NCBI RefSeq assembly: GCF_007859855.1
Contig: NZ_SJPK01000004.1
Location: 124,001 to 188,000 of the forward strand
Reading direction: 5' to 3'
From: Allorhodopirellula solitaria
Lineage (GTDB): Bacteria > Planctomycetota > Planctomycetia > Pirellulales > Pirellulaceae
Length of the DNA: 64,000 nt
Below are positions 1-8,822 of this stretch, in pieces; positions within the stretch are counted from its first letter, which is position 1, and each line of letters opens with the position of its first letter. The notes beneath the pieces are model-generated. The model was not told the origin of the DNA. It made no database searches and worked only from the letters and a program-made list of their open reading frames with translations. Both the position numbers and the translations under genes were made by a program.

Positions 1-689
1 CCACCTTCTCGCAGCTGCTCAACCAACGGGACAGGAACCGATTCCGGGCTGCAGGTGACAATAATTTTGTCGAAGGGCGCCTGCTCGGGCCAACCTAAAA
101 AACCATCTCCGATCCGGGTATAGACATTGTCATAGCCGAGCCGGTCGAGCACCTTGCGAGCGGTGACACCAAGCGATTGGACGATCTCGATGGAGTACAC
201 CTCGTCGACCAAGGGGCTCAGCACGGCGGCTTGATAACCGCTGCCGGTACCGATCTCGAGCACCCGATCGTCGACTTGCGGATCGAGCGTTTCGGTCATC
301 GACGCGACGATGAACGGGCTGCTAATCGTCTGCGCCGAACCGATCGGCAACGCCATGTCGAAATAGGCCTTGTTGCGAACCGCAGCGGGAACAAACTCGT
401 GCCGCGGCGTCTGTTGGATCGCATCGAGGACGCGAGAATTGGACACACCAGCGGTGCGAATCCGCGACTCCACCAGCCGCCGACGAGCCTCGGCGTAGGG
501 ATCATTTGGATCGCTCAACGGCGACTGGGCGGGCGTGGTTTGAGCTAGAATAATTCGCGAAGGTTCGGGCACGATGGTCGGCAACGGGTGGGACGAAGGG
601 CGAGGGTGGACGTGCTGCGCCGCGGCGGTTGCAGCCGGGATCGCAGCGAGAACCATCAGACTGATTCCAAGGCGTATCATCATCTTCAT
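1..689 (-). CDS. pcm: Protein-L-isoaspartate O-methyltransferase, apparently exported (3' end off the window)
   Basis: Transfers a methyl group from SAM to isoaspartyl residues of damaged proteins. The reading frame was translated by hand from an ATG at 689 and stays open to the left edge (229 residues seen, C-terminus missing). Residues 1-24 form a signal-peptide-like segment (basic MKMMIR start, hydrophobic core, AAA-type end). The family hallmark [12 protein letters not shown] is at about 118-129 and the SAM-binding loop [13 protein letters not shown] at about 143-155. The start codon overlaps the stop of the upstream ppx-like gene as ATGA, so the two are probably translationally coupled. 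A signal peptide is unexpected because SAM is cytoplasmic. The family call is firm; the location is inferred. Confidence 0.88.
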   Translation of the reverse strand, partial: MKMMIRLGISLMVLAAIPAATAAAQHVHPRPSSHPLPTIVPEPSRIILAQTTPAQSPLSDPNDPYAEARRRLVESRIRTAGVSNSRVLDAIQQTPRHEFVPAAVRNKAYFDMALPIGSAQTISSPFIVASMTETLDPQVDDRVLEIGTGSGYQAAVLSPLVDEVYSIEIVQSLGVTARKVLDRLGYDNVYTRIGDGFLGWPEQAPFDKIIVTCSPESVPVPLVEQLREG

Positions 690-2308
690 TCTCCAGCTCG
701 GAGCAGCACGGGGACGCCGAAAATATCGCGAAAGAGCGAACTGTTATTACGCATGGCGAGCTGCTCGAGTGACACGTCATCGACCTCGGGAGCTACGATC
801 ACCAATTGCTTGTCCTCGACAAGACAGCGAATTTCGTGAATTCGTCCACTGCGGGTGTCGTTGAGGGCGATGGCCAAACGCAGCAGGGCAGCCATTTTAG
901 TGACGGCGACGCGGTCCTTGCGATCCAACGCGTCGTAGCCTTCATGGGACGCTTGCGGTGACGCCCGCCGGTGATAGCGAGCCACCAGTGCGACCAGATG
1001 CAGTTCATGCTGACTCAGCCCGAACAGTTCGCTGCTGCGGATCAAGTAGTATGCATGTTTGTGATTGCTATGCAGATTCACGTACAGTCCGATCTCATGC
1101 AAAAGCGCCGCGACGTACAGCAGGACTTCGTGTCTCGCATCGAGCCGGTGCTCGCCGAAAAGTTGCTCGAAGAGACTGCGGGCAAGCTCAGCGACGGTAC
1201 GTGCATGTGTCGCGTCGACAGCGTAGCGTCCGCCAAGGGAGACGGCGGAGCGAATGATTTGCTGGCGAAATTCACTCGTCCAATTGCCGCCTTGCTCGAT
1301 GTCGGCGAGCAGCCCATCGCGCAGGTTGACGCCACTGACAAAGAGGTGGGACAACCCAAAGTGCTTGGCGAACAAAGTGTAGGCGAGCAGCGAAACCTTG
1401 AGTGTCTCAGCTTCGACGAAGGTCGCACCAAAGCGTTTGACAATCGTGTCCTCACTCATCGACAGAATCTGGCCGGAGAGTTTTTCTAACTTCGCGGTTG
1501 CGAGTTTCGCTAAAGACTCCTCATCCCAATCTTCGATCAACCGGTGAGCGGCAAAGCGAATGTCGCCGCCCATGACAACGAGCTGCAAGGGCGAATCCGC
1601 CTTGAGTTCATCGGCGATGCGGTGCACGAACCGACGAACGTGAGTTTCGAGCAGGTGCCGAAGCTTGCCGCCGCGCAGCCCCGAGGCGTCGAGTTCTTGG
1701 ATGAGCCGCAGGGACCCCAAACGAAACGAGTCCGAATGCAAAACATTGCCGCTGCGAATAAGCAGCAACTCGGTACTGCCGCTGCCGATCTCAACAACGA
1801 CCGACTTCGTCCGAGCGGTTTCCTTGCGAGCCATCAACATCGGCGTGATGCCCATGTAAGTGATCCGGTTCACCTCCGCCTCGTCGATCGGCTCGACATC
1901 GAGCCCGGTGGCAACGTAGACACGGTCGACAAACGCGATGCGGTTGGTCGCTTCTCGCACCGCGCTGGTGGCGACGACGCGAATATCCTTGGTATCGGTG
2001 ACCCCGTATTCGCTGAGCACGCGGCGAAAGCGGCGGAGCACCGTCGCGGCCCGCTCGATTCCCCGGCGACTGAGCCGCCGGGTCTCGAAGGCCTCCCGGC
2101 CCAGATCCACGGGCTGCAACAGCGATTCGAGTGTCCGCACTTGACCGTCGGCGTGAATTTCCGCGATCGCCATACGGATGCTGATCGCCCCGATGTCGAT
2201 CACCGCGACGGTTCGAGGTGGCGGCGCCGAAGTGGCCGCCGCTGACACCCGACTCCCCGATGTCGCTTCGGGATGCGAGCCAGTCGGTGGAGGTGTGGAT
2301 GACGTCAT
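686..2308 (-). CDS. ppx: Ppx/GppA-family exopolyphosphatase with C-terminal HD-like domain
   Basis: Family members hydrolyse inorganic polyphosphate or pppGpp. The 540-residue protein has a low-complexity N-terminus of about 32 residues. It is followed by the ASKHA phosphate-loop region [16 protein letters not shown] (about 36-50; the usual DIGSNS reads DIGAIS) and the second loop [13 protein letters not shown] (about 172-184). A Glu-rich segment [13 protein letters not shown] (about 142-154) matches the region of the catalytic Glu. The C-terminal half (about 345-520) is the HD-like domain, with ALLHEIG and NHKHAYYLI. The 3' end overlaps pcm by 4 bp. Ppx and GppA activities cannot be separated by eye, and the altered first loop leaves substrate uncertain. 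Confidence 0.85.
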   Translation of the reverse strand: MTSSTPPPTGSHPEATSGSRVSAAATSAPPPRTVAVIDIGAISIRMAIAEIHADGQVRTLESLLQPVDLGREAFETRRLSRRGIERAATVLRRFRRVLSEYGVTDTKDIRVVATSAVREATNRIAFVDRVYVATGLDVEPIDEAEVNRITYMGITPMLMARKETARTKSVVVEIGSGSTELLLIRSGNVLHSDSFRLGSLRLIQELDASGLRGGKLRHLLETHVRRFVHRIADELKADSPLQLVVMGGDIRFAAHRLIEDWDEESLAKLATAKLEKLSGQILSMSEDTIVKRFGATFVEAETLKVSLLAYTLFAKHFGLSHLFVSGVNLRDGLLADIEQGGNWTSEFRQQIIRSAVSLGGRYAVDATHARTVAELARSLFEQLFGEHRLDARHEVLLYVAALLHEIGLYVNLHSNHKHAYYLIRSSELFGLSQHELHLVALVARYHRRASPQASHEGYDALDRKDRVAVTKMAALLRLAIALNDTRSGRIHEIRCLVEDKQLVIVAPEVDDVSLEQLAMRNNSSLFRDIFGVPVLLRAGE

Positions 2309-2402
2309 GGGTCACGAGGGTGAGGACAGTGAGAAACGGAAAGGCACTACCATCATAGACACCTCGCCGAGACCGCGTGCAAGAAGAGCCCATTCTAGCC
2401 AA

Positions 2403-2475
2403 CACCCCCTGCCCGATTCGAACGAGCGTTTCCGACTGGATCAGCCGGCGTCCTGAGCCACTAGACGAAGGGGGA
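2403..2475 (-). tRNA. tRNA-Glu-like gene with an unreadable anticodon loop
   Basis: Read on the minus strand, the 5' half (TCCCCCTTCGTCTAG...AGGAC) closely matches bacterial tRNA-Glu, and the T arm GCTCG-TTCGAAT-CGGGC is canonical. The acceptor stem has 6 pairs plus a T-T at position 1-72, the discriminator is G, and no CCA is encoded. The anticodon stem CCGGC/GTCGG closes the loop TGATCCA, which has G at position 33 (normally invariant U) and C at 37. The same bases can extend to a 7-bp stem with a three-base ATC loop. No standard anticodon can be assigned. Stems differ from ordinary tRNA-Glu yet still pair, so it may be a maintained tRNA-like RNA rather than simple decay. Confidence 0.7.
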
Positions 2476-2478
2476 CTG

Positions 2479-2522
2479 AAAACGCCCCGTCAGCCGGTTG
2501 GGCAATCCAACCGACGTGGGGC
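2479..2522 (-). terminator. Rho-independent terminator after clpP
   Basis: On the minus strand GCCCC...GTCGGTTGG, a 5-nt loop, then CCAACCGGC...GGGGC forms a long GC-rich hairpin followed by GTTTTC. It lies between the clpP stop and the tRNA-like gene, so it would end the clpP transcript. Confidence 0.65.
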
Positions 2523-2615
2523 AAATCGAAAGGCAGCCTCGCAGTTCATTATGCTTGCTCCAAGGAGGGAATCCAGCAGGGGCGAGCGCAAAACAATGCC
2601 TTTACTTGGGCGGCG

Positions 2616-3215
2616 TTACTCCGCGGCTGCTTCGTCCACTCGACTGACGACTCGGTCGATCAGCCCATACTCGCGAGCTTCCTCGGCTGACATGAAGCGG
2701 TCACGATCGGTGTCCTCCTCAATTTTCTCCAGCGAATGGCCGGTGTGCTCGATCATGATTTCATTCATTTTTTTCTTGATCCGGCGGAGTTCCCCAACGT
2801 GGATCTCGACTTCACGTGCAGTGCCTTGCATGCCGGCGAGCGGTTGGTGGATCATGATCCGGGCGTTGGGCAGTGAGAATCGCTTGCCCTTGGCGCCGGC
2901 TGTCAACAGCACCGCACCCATCGAAGCGGCCTGCCCCATGCAGTAAGTCGCGACGTCGCAACTGACGAACTGCATCGTGTCGTAAATCGCCATCCCCGCC
3001 GTGATGCTACCGCCGGGCGAGTTGATGTACATGTGAATGTCGGCCTTGGGATCGTCCGATTGCAAAAACAGCATCTGCGCGACCAACGCGTTGCTGATTT
3101 GGTCATCGACCTGTTGGCCTAAAAAAATGATCCGGTCTTTGAGCAACCGGCTATAAATGTCGTAGGTGCGTTCTTCGCGGCCGTTGCTTTCGACCACGTA
3201 AGGGATGACTGGCAT
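2616..3215 (-). CDS. clpP: ATP-dependent Clp protease proteolytic subunit (copy 1)
   Basis: Serine peptidase subunit of the Clp degradation machine, which works with a ClpX or ClpA/C ATPase in the cytoplasm. The 199-residue length is normal for ClpP. The catalytic triad is complete: Ser98 in GQAASMGA, His123 in MIHQP, and Asp172 in DTDRDRF. The oligomerisation and substrate-groove segment [20 protein letters not shown] is intact. It lies 51 bp downstream of a second clpP in the same direction, consistent with one operon. It is closer to the E. coli type than its neighbour and ends at a clear terminator. Confidence 0.97.
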   Translation of the reverse strand: MPVIPYVVESNGREERTYDIYSRLLKDRIIFLGQQVDDQISNALVAQMLFLQSDDPKADIHMYINSPGGSITAGMAIYDTMQFVSCDVATYCMGQAASMGAVLLTAGAKGKRFSLPNARIMIHQPLAGMQGTAREVEIHVGELRRIKKKMNEIMIEHTGHSLEKIEEDTDRDRFMSAEEAREYGLIDRVVSRVDEAAAE

Positions 3216-3266
3216 ATCTGGGTTCTTTGACTTAGGAAGTGGAATGGTGGGAGAGAGCCTCAGTGA

Positions 3267-3935
3267 TCACTCATCGTCGTCGGCCGGGAGCTCTTCTTTT
3301 TTGAGTAAATCGTCGACCAATCCATATTCCTTGGCCTGTTCGGCCGAGAGAAAGAAGTCGCGGTCGGTGTCTTTGGCGATCTGGTCGATCGACTTGCCAC
3401 TGTGTTCGCTGATGATTTGATTGAGCTTGTCGCGGTAGCGAAACATCTCCGAAGCTTGGATTTCAATGTCGCTGACCTGGCCCGAGACACCGCCCATCGG
3501 CTGGTGCATCATGACGCGGCTGTTGGGTAGACAGAACCGTTTCCCCTTGGCACCGCCGACCAGCAGAACCGCTGCGCCGCTGCAGGCCTCGCCCACGCAG
3601 TAGGTCGCCACCGGGCACGAGACCATCTGCATCGTGTCATAGATCGCCAGCGTCGCGGTGACACTGCCGCCCGGGGAATTGATGTAGAAATGGATGTCCT
3701 TGCGGCGGTTCTCGCTCTGCAAGTACAACAGTTTCATGACAATTTCGTTCGCGTTGGCGTAGTGAATCTCGCCCTGCATGAACACGATGCGATTTTCCAA
3801 GAGCAAATCGCCGAGCGTCATCTGACGCTGACGCTGGTAGCCCTGACTGGCATGGCTGCCCGCCAAGCGATGATCGGAGATCGAGTCGGCACCACCGGCG
3901 AACAGTGGTGATAAGGAACCAAACGGATCGGACAT
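3267..3935 (-). CDS. clpP: ATP-dependent Clp protease proteolytic subunit (copy 2, divergent paralogue)
   Basis: Second ClpP paralogue of 222 residues from the ATG at 3935, which has a GAAGG-type ribosome binding site about 10 nt upstream. The frame is open to 4025, but that longer start would overlap rlmN. The triad is intact: Ser119 in GEACSGAA, His144 in MMHQP, and Asp193 in DTDRDFF. A 30-40-residue N-terminal extension and the altered serine motif (ACSG instead of AASM) separate it from copy 1. Tandem clpP genes in other bacteria can form mixed-ring ClpP1P2 complexes; that this pair does so is inference. Confidence 0.95.
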   Translation of the reverse strand: MSDPFGSLSPLFAGGADSISDHRLAGSHASQGYQRQRQMTLGDLLLENRIVFMQGEIHYANANEIVMKLLYLQSENRRKDIHFYINSPGGSVTATLAIYDTMQMVSCPVATYCVGEACSGAAVLLVGGAKGKRFCLPNSRVMMHQPMGGVSGQVSDIEIQASEMFRYRDKLNQIISEHSGKSIDQIAKDTDRDFFLSAEQAKEYGLVDDLLKKEELPADDDE

Positions 3936-3960
3936 TCGATATTTACCTTCAGGGGTACTT

Positions 3961-5124
3961 ATGGTGAGTTTCTCTGTCGCCAGTGTTCGCGATTCGCTTT
4001 CAGGTGACAAGACCGGTATTGTCAACTTTTCGGATAGGTATTTCTTCCCTACGGCATCTCAGAACTGCTCGATCGTGTCCGCACCCATCTCTATTTTTGA
4101 TGCTCCCGCGCTCGAAAAGCTGCGACGCCAGCGTCGCCTGGATCCCCAGTACGTGCGCGTGCTCCGCAACCGGCTGTTCAAACAGTTCCAGCCCGATGAG
4201 GTATCACTGGCAGGCTTTCCCGCTCGCGAACAGGTTCGTTGTCATACGCTCGAACTGTACCGGCGGGTCGATTCCGCCGTCGACGGCGCCACCAAATTGC
4301 TCTTTCGAACCGCTGCGGGATTGCTGATCGAGTCGGTCGTGCTGCGGATCGCGAGCGGGAGGACGACGCTGTGCGTCTCCAGCCAAGTGGGCTGCGCGGC
4401 GGCCTGTGAATTCTGCGCCACCGGCAAGATGGGCATCGCGAGAAATCTTCTCCCCGCTGAGATCCTTGATCAGGTGCTGCAGGCGGGACAATTACTCGCC
4501 GCCGAACAAAGTCGTTTGGATAATATTGTGTTCATGGGCATGGGTGAACCGTTTCACAATGAGACGAACCTTTGGGAAACGCTCGATGCTTTGACCGCCG
4601 GGGACCACTTCCACCGCTCTCCGGCCAACATTCTCGTCTCGACGGTCGGGGTGAGCGACGCGATGCTGCGACTGGCCAAACGATTCCCCAAAGTCAATCT
4701 AGCCCTCAGTCTTCACAGTGTCGATCAGAAAACACGAGAACAAATCATGCCGTTGGCACGACGATATCCGCTCACCGAATTGAGGCGTGTCCTCGGCCAG
4801 TGCCAGCAGACCCAGGGCCGCGAGGTGATGATCGAATACCTGATGCTGCACAAACTCAATGATGCTCGCGAACAAGCCAATCACTTAGTCGCTTGGCTGG
4901 GAGATCTTCGCGCCCACGTTAACCTGATCCCGTACAACTCCATCGAGGACGCTCCCCACTTGCAGGCCTCCTCACCGGAAAAAATCGCGGAATTTGCGGG
5001 CCGACTCAAGGCCGCTGGCGTTAAAACGACCGTGCGCTATTCGCTCGGCCAAGACATCGCCGCTGCCTGCGGGCAATTGGTGCGGAAAGAGAATCGACTC
5101 CGCGAACCCTCCCATAGACTGTAA
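3961..5124 (+). CDS. rlmN: RlmN/Cfr-family radical SAM 23S rRNA methyltransferase
   Basis: Family enzymes methylate A2503 of 23S rRNA (and A37 of some tRNAs) using a 4Fe-4S cluster and a methyl-Cys intermediate. The cluster motif CAAACEFC is at 145-152, preceded by the conserved Cys138 in CVSSQVGC. GMGEPFHN and LSLHSVD motifs follow. The C-terminal catalytic Cys lies in SLGQDIAAACGQL. The segment before it (RYSLGQDI) resembles Cfr more than the RKTRGDDI-like sequence usual in RlmN, so C2 or C8 specificity is not settled. The ATG at 3961 has AGGGG five bases upstream; a GTG at 4075 is an alternative that would leave more room for divergent promoters with clpP. Confidence 0.9.
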   Translation: MVSFSVASVRDSLSGDKTGIVNFSDRYFFPTASQNCSIVSAPISIFDAPALEKLRRQRRLDPQYVRVLRNRLFKQFQPDEVSLAGFPAREQVRCHTLELYRRVDSAVDGATKLLFRTAAGLLIESVVLRIASGRTTLCVSSQVGCAAACEFCATGKMGIARNLLPAEILDQVLQAGQLLAAEQSRLDNIVFMGMGEPFHNETNLWETLDALTAGDHFHRSPANILVSTVGVSDAMLRLAKRFPKVNLALSLHSVDQKTREQIMPLARRYPLTELRRVLGQCQQTQGREVMIEYLMLHKLNDAREQANHLVAWLGDLRAHVNLIPYNSIEDAPHLQASSPEKIAEFAGRLKAAGVKTTVRYSLGQDIAAACGQLVRKENRLREPSHRL

Positions 5125-5205
5125 TTTGGTACACTTGCTGCCACCCGACGACAAACACCTCCCAGGCAGTAACCTCGCACCCCTTATCCGTACTAAGTCC
5201 GGTCA

Positions 5206-6195
5206 ATGAGCCCTTCTTCTTCCGAGCCGAGTCGCCAGCATGCCTGCGGCCTAACCGACGTGGGGCGTCACCGCGAAGAGAACCAAGATCAGTTCCTGGT
5301 CGCTGAGCTGCGAAATTCGATGATCGTCAAAGCGACGAGCCTGCCGATCGAGCAGAACTCGTCGCTGCTCGGGCGGATCAGCGGCCAACTGTTGATGGTC
5401 GCCGATGGGATGGGCGGGCAGAACGCCGGCCAACGTGCCAGCAGCGTCGCGGTGGATCATTTGATCGCGCAGTTGCTCAATCGCATGCACTGTTTTTTCC
5501 AACTGGGCGGCGGGGGCGATGACGCGTTTGTGGAGGCTTTGAAGGATCTCATGCAGCAAACCCACGCAAAGATTCTCGCCGAATCTGCGGGCAACGATGC
5601 TGAGCGCGGGATGGGCACGACCCTGACCATGGCATACACCGTGTGGCCACGAATGTATGTGGTGCATGTCGGCGACAGTCGGTGCTATCTGATTCGCCAA
5701 GGTCGCTGCGAACAATTGACCACCGACCATACGCTGGCCCGCCAACTCATCGATTCAGGGGGAATGAAGCCCGAGGACGAGGCGCTGAGCCGCTGGAGTA
5801 ACGTGCTGTGGAATGTGCTCGGTGGTGCGGGGGCGCACAAGCTGTTCGTGGAAGTTCACCTTGTCGACTTGGTCGAGGGGGACAAGGTTCTACTGTGCAG
5901 CGATGGCCTGAGTCGGTACCTGTCTGCCGAAACGCTCGCGGAAGTCGTCACCGAGGGTGCAAGGGACATCCAGAGCGTCTGCCATCGCCTCGTGGGGCTG
6001 GCCAACGCCGCCGGTGGCGAAGACAATATCACCGTTGTCATCGGTGAGCCCGAGCAGACCGCGCGCGGCCACCGCCCCCCACCCGGCGAAACGAAGGCCG
6101 ACGCTCTCACCGATGTGGATATTTCCAGTCATACGGGCGGGCGAAAGCGGGCCGCTGGCGGCGAGTTCACCGACGAGGACACCCGGCCGGGTTAG
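5206..6195 (+). CDS. PP2C-family serine/threonine protein phosphatase
   Basis: Metal-dependent phosphatase of the PPM/Stp type that would reverse Ser/Thr kinase signalling. All the key motifs are visible: GLTDVGRHREENQDQF (15-30), the metal-binding VADGMGG (65-71), GTTLTMAY, HVGDSRCYLIRQG, LLCSDGL, and the final GGEDNITVVIG (about 270-280). A hydrophilic tail of about 45 residues follows. No transmembrane helix is seen, so it is probably cytosolic. No kinase gene is adjacent; whether the FHA protein further on is a partner is unknown. The 3' end overlaps the convergent ferredoxin gene by 4 bp. Confidence 0.93.
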   Translation: MSPSSSEPSRQHACGLTDVGRHREENQDQFLVAELRNSMIVKATSLPIEQNSSLLGRISGQLLMVADGMGGQNAGQRASSVAVDHLIAQLLNRMHCFFQLGGGGDDAFVEALKDLMQQTHAKILAESAGNDAERGMGTTLTMAYTVWPRMYVVHVGDSRCYLIRQGRCEQLTTDHTLARQLIDSGGMKPEDEALSRWSNVLWNVLGGAGAHKLFVEVHLVDLVEGDKVLLCSDGLSRYLSAETLAEVVTEGARDIQSVCHRLVGLANAAGGEDNITVVIGEPEQTARGHRPPPGETKADALTDVDISSHTGGRKRAAGGEFTDEDTRPG

Positions 6196-6515
6196 GCGTC
6201 GCCGAGCACTCGAAAAACCATTCCGTCGATTAACTCATCGAGCATGATTTGGCACGCCAACCGGCTCGCAGGATCCGTGTTTTCGAGTTTTTCCAGTGTC
6301 ATCGTCTCGTCGCGGGTCATCGATTCGATAAGCTTGCCCGACACGATCTCGACATGACAGGTTCCGCACCACGCGTGCCCCTTGCAGTCGCCAATGTCCT
6401 CGTACAACTCATTGACCGCCAATTCCATGAGGTTGTTGTACGCATGGCGCCGAAACTCGATGCTGTGCGACTGGCCATCGAGCGTGATGATAGTGACGCG
6501 GTAGGACGAGTTCAC
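6192..6515 (-). CDS. 2Fe-2S ferredoxin
   Basis: Small plant-type ferredoxin of about 107 residues. The ligands CKGHAWCGTC (C-x5-C-x2-C) and a distal Cys in RLACQI match the 2Fe-2S fold. No ATG is available: the frame can start at TTG 6551, TTG 6533 or GTG 6515. The upstream part is encoded by an 18-bp tandem duplication, so GTG 6515 (VNSSYRVTIITLDG) is preferred because it gives the usual family length. The electron-transfer partner is not identifiable here. It ends tail-to-tail inside the PP2C stop region. Confidence 0.88.
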   Translation of the reverse strand: MNSSYRVTIITLDGQSHSIEFRRHAYNNLMELAVNELYEDIGDCKGHAWCGTCHVEIVSGKLIESMTRDETMTLEKLENTDPASRLACQIMLDELIDGMVFRVLGDA

Positions 6516-6520
6516 GAGCA

Positions 6521-6556
6521 GCGGGGTGGGCAAGAGGTGCGGGGTGGGCAAGAGGT
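6521..6556. repeat. Exact 18-bp tandem duplication
   Basis: The unit gcggggtgggcaagaggt occurs twice back to back at 6521-6538 and 6539-6556. It sits at the 5' end of the ferredoxin gene and would encode a PTPxLL repeat if translation began at the upstream TTG codons. Confidence 0.9.
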
Positions 6557-6680
6557 GTTGATCGGCTGGACGGCCTGCCGCGAATCACTCGCTGCCGCTG
6601 GGTAGCTCCCGTTATCGCCGATTCTCCGTTAGTTTAGCGAGAGGTCCATTTTCTATACTCTCGACCCCCGCCCGCACATC

Positions 6681-7613
6681 ATGACATTTTCGACTCGGAT
6701 CAACAAAGCCATCGCCCGCACGGGATCGGTGACCTGCGTGGGGTTGGACCCTCGCAAAGCCCAGCTGCCTGCACCGCTGCGGGACAGCCTCGCCGACCAG
6801 TCACCCCAGGCGTGGGCCCAGGCGTATGCCCAGTTTTGCTGTGAGATCATCGATGTGGTCCAGGACATCGTGCCCTGCGTAAAGCCTCAAGCGGCGTTTT
6901 TTGAACAGCTCGGCCCGGCGGGAATGGTAGCGCTCGGCGACGTAATCGCCCATGCCGCTAACGCCGGATTGATCGTGATTACCGATGGCAAACGCAACGA
7001 CATCGGCAGCACCGCGACGGCCTATGCCGACGCCTACCTGGGCAGTGCGGCCGGGATCGCTGCTGCCGGCGGCGACCCCGCCACGGCCAGCCCCTGGGGC
7101 GGCGACGCCCTCACGGTCAGTCCGTACTTGGGACGCGACAGCATCGAGCCATTCGTCGACGTCTGCGATCGGCGCGCCGCGGGCGTGTTCGTCTTGGTCA
7201 AAACATCCAACCCCGGCGGCGGGTTCTTGCAGGATCTACGCTGCGGTGAACAAACCGTCTACCAAACGGTCGCGGATTTGGTCACATCGCTCAATCAAGA
7301 GCGGCTCGATGCAGACGGATACGGCCCCATCGGGGCTGTCGTCGGGGCCACCTATCCCGAGCAGCTCGTCGAATTGCGGGCCGCGATGCCGCACAGCATC
7401 TTGCTCGTCCCCGGCTTCGGAGCGCAGGGAGGTGCGGCTGACGACGTGCGGGCGGCGCTCGACGAGTCCGGCCGCGGGGCCGTCATCAATAGCTCGCGAG
7501 GGATTATTTTCGCTCACGCGCGAGCCGAATTTTCCCAGCAATACGGCGACGCCAAGTGGCAGGATGCTGTCCGAGCGGCAACCGAAGAGATGAACGCTCA
7601 GCTGAAGAAATGA
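6681..7613 (+). CDS. pyrF: Orotidine 5'-phosphate decarboxylase (type 2)
   Basis: Converts OMP to UMP, the last step of de novo pyrimidine synthesis. The 310-residue length and the signature ITDGKRNDIGSTA (about 100-112; catalytic Asp102, Lys104, Asp107) fit the longer type 2 PyrF. The C-terminal phosphate-binding region LLVPGFGAQGG and the INSSRGIIFA segment are also present. It is a stand-alone gene with no other pyrimidine genes nearby. The start ATG is well placed for this family. Confidence 0.96.
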   Translation: MTFSTRINKAIARTGSVTCVGLDPRKAQLPAPLRDSLADQSPQAWAQAYAQFCCEIIDVVQDIVPCVKPQAAFFEQLGPAGMVALGDVIAHAANAGLIVITDGKRNDIGSTATAYADAYLGSAAGIAAAGGDPATASPWGGDALTVSPYLGRDSIEPFVDVCDRRAAGVFVLVKTSNPGGGFLQDLRCGEQTVYQTVADLVTSLNQERLDADGYGPIGAVVGATYPEQLVELRAAMPHSILLVPGFGAQGGAADDVRAALDESGRGAVINSSRGIIFAHARAEFSQQYGDAKWQDAVRAATEEMNAQLKK

Positions 7614-8063
7614 ATGCAGCGGTCCCGCGAGCAGCGATCTCTCGAGTGGCGGTCGCTTGAGCAGTGGCCGCTTGAGTAGTGGTGACCTGACGCCCCAGGA
7701 ACGCTCTGCGATGCCGCGGAGGTTTGTTCGCCTACCGCAGCTCAGCCTATTGAGATCCCAACCACTGGCCTCCCAACCCACCGGCGCCGAGCGGGCTGGC
7801 CGGCCGGCACCGCGCCCACGTTGGGTTGTGCTACGGGGGCCTCGTGCTTACCGTGTGGCGACCTTTTTCTTGCGTCACCGCCTATCCGACCGCTGCATTG
7901 TGCTATCTTCTATGCGACACAATGTCGCGGTCCCGGGGCTGGCCTTGTCACCGGGGCCTGTTGCGACCGATAATCCTCGCCCGCCACCGGTCGAGATGAC
8001 CTGGTATGCGGTTGAAAACCCCCGACGCGACGCTGTTTAGCCACCGAGTTCATTAGGTCGATC
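7614..8063. other. Intergenic region with short tandem repeat
   Basis: No credible gene. Three imperfect 15-nt units (tctcgagtggcggtc, gcttgagcagtggcc, gcttgagtagtggtg) lie at 7640-7684. The remainder upstream of actA would hold the promoter of the respiratory operon, but no confident promoter element could be picked out. Confidence 0.6.
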
Positions 8064-8753
8064 ATGAAGCGATTTCTGTTCCCACGATGGGTCAATCCGT
8101 TCCTGGGCGTACTCGGCTTAGCTGTACTGGGCGGTCTCGTGTACGCCACCGCTATGGGCGGCTTAGTTACGGACCCGCAAACGCTCAACGTGGGCTACAT
8201 GCCCACACAACCGGTGCCCTTCAGTCACGCGTTGCACGCGGGCCAGTTGAAGATGGATTGTCGCTACTGCCACAACACCGTCTTCGATGCTGCTCACGCG
8301 GCCGTTCCACCGACGGCGACCTGTGTCAATTGCCACGCCCCAGCCGGCGACAATGGCCAACCAGCGACCGCTGCGGTGCACACCGAAAGTGAGCGATTGC
8401 AGCCAATTCATGAGAGCTGGAAATCGGGCCGATCGATGGCTTGGAAACGCGTTCACAACCTTCCTGAATTCGTGTATTTCAACCACGCCGCCCACGTCAA
8501 TTCGGGCGTCAGTTGCAAATCGTGCCACGGCCGGATCGACCAGATGGAAACGGTCTACCAGGCGGAGGAACTGTCGATGGCCTGGTGTATTCAATGTCAC
8601 CGCAACCCGGACGAACACCTTCGCCCAGTCGAGTTCGTGACCAAGTTGGACTGGGTTCCGCCAGAGGATTGGGATCAAGCGGCATTCGCCAAGGCGCACC
8701 GCGAGAAACTCAACATCAATCCTCAAACCCACTGTGCGGTCTGTCACCGCTGA
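8064..8753 (+). CDS. actA: Alternative complex III subunit A, pentaheme cytochrome c
   Basis: Multiheme electron-transfer subunit of the quinol:electron acceptor oxidoreductase ACIII. Five CxxCH sites are at residues 66-70, 87-91, 151-155, 175-179 and 224-228, the expected number for ActA. One hydrophobic segment (about 11-31) should anchor it in the membrane with the hemes on the periplasmic side. It is the first gene of an actABC(DE)F-sco-cox cluster, all on the plus strand. No axial ligand assignments were attempted. Confidence 0.95.
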   Translation: MKRFLFPRWVNPFLGVLGLAVLGGLVYATAMGGLVTDPQTLNVGYMPTQPVPFSHALHAGQLKMDCRYCHNTVFDAAHAAVPPTATCVNCHAPAGDNGQPATAAVHTESERLQPIHESWKSGRSMAWKRVHNLPEFVYFNHAAHVNSGVSCKSCHGRIDQMETVYQAEELSMAWCIQCHRNPDEHLRPVEFVTKLDWVPPEDWDQAAFAKAHREKLNINPQTHCAVCHR

Positions 8754-8822
8754 GAAAGCGTTCCGTTTTAGATTCGTCGTCAGCACATCGTTTTTAGCTA
8801 CCCGCCAGCCATCCTGTAGAAT

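Noticed and set aside
7657-8040. 127-residue frame upstream of actA
   Set aside because: Arg/Pro-rich without domain, and its start falls in a short tandem repeat.
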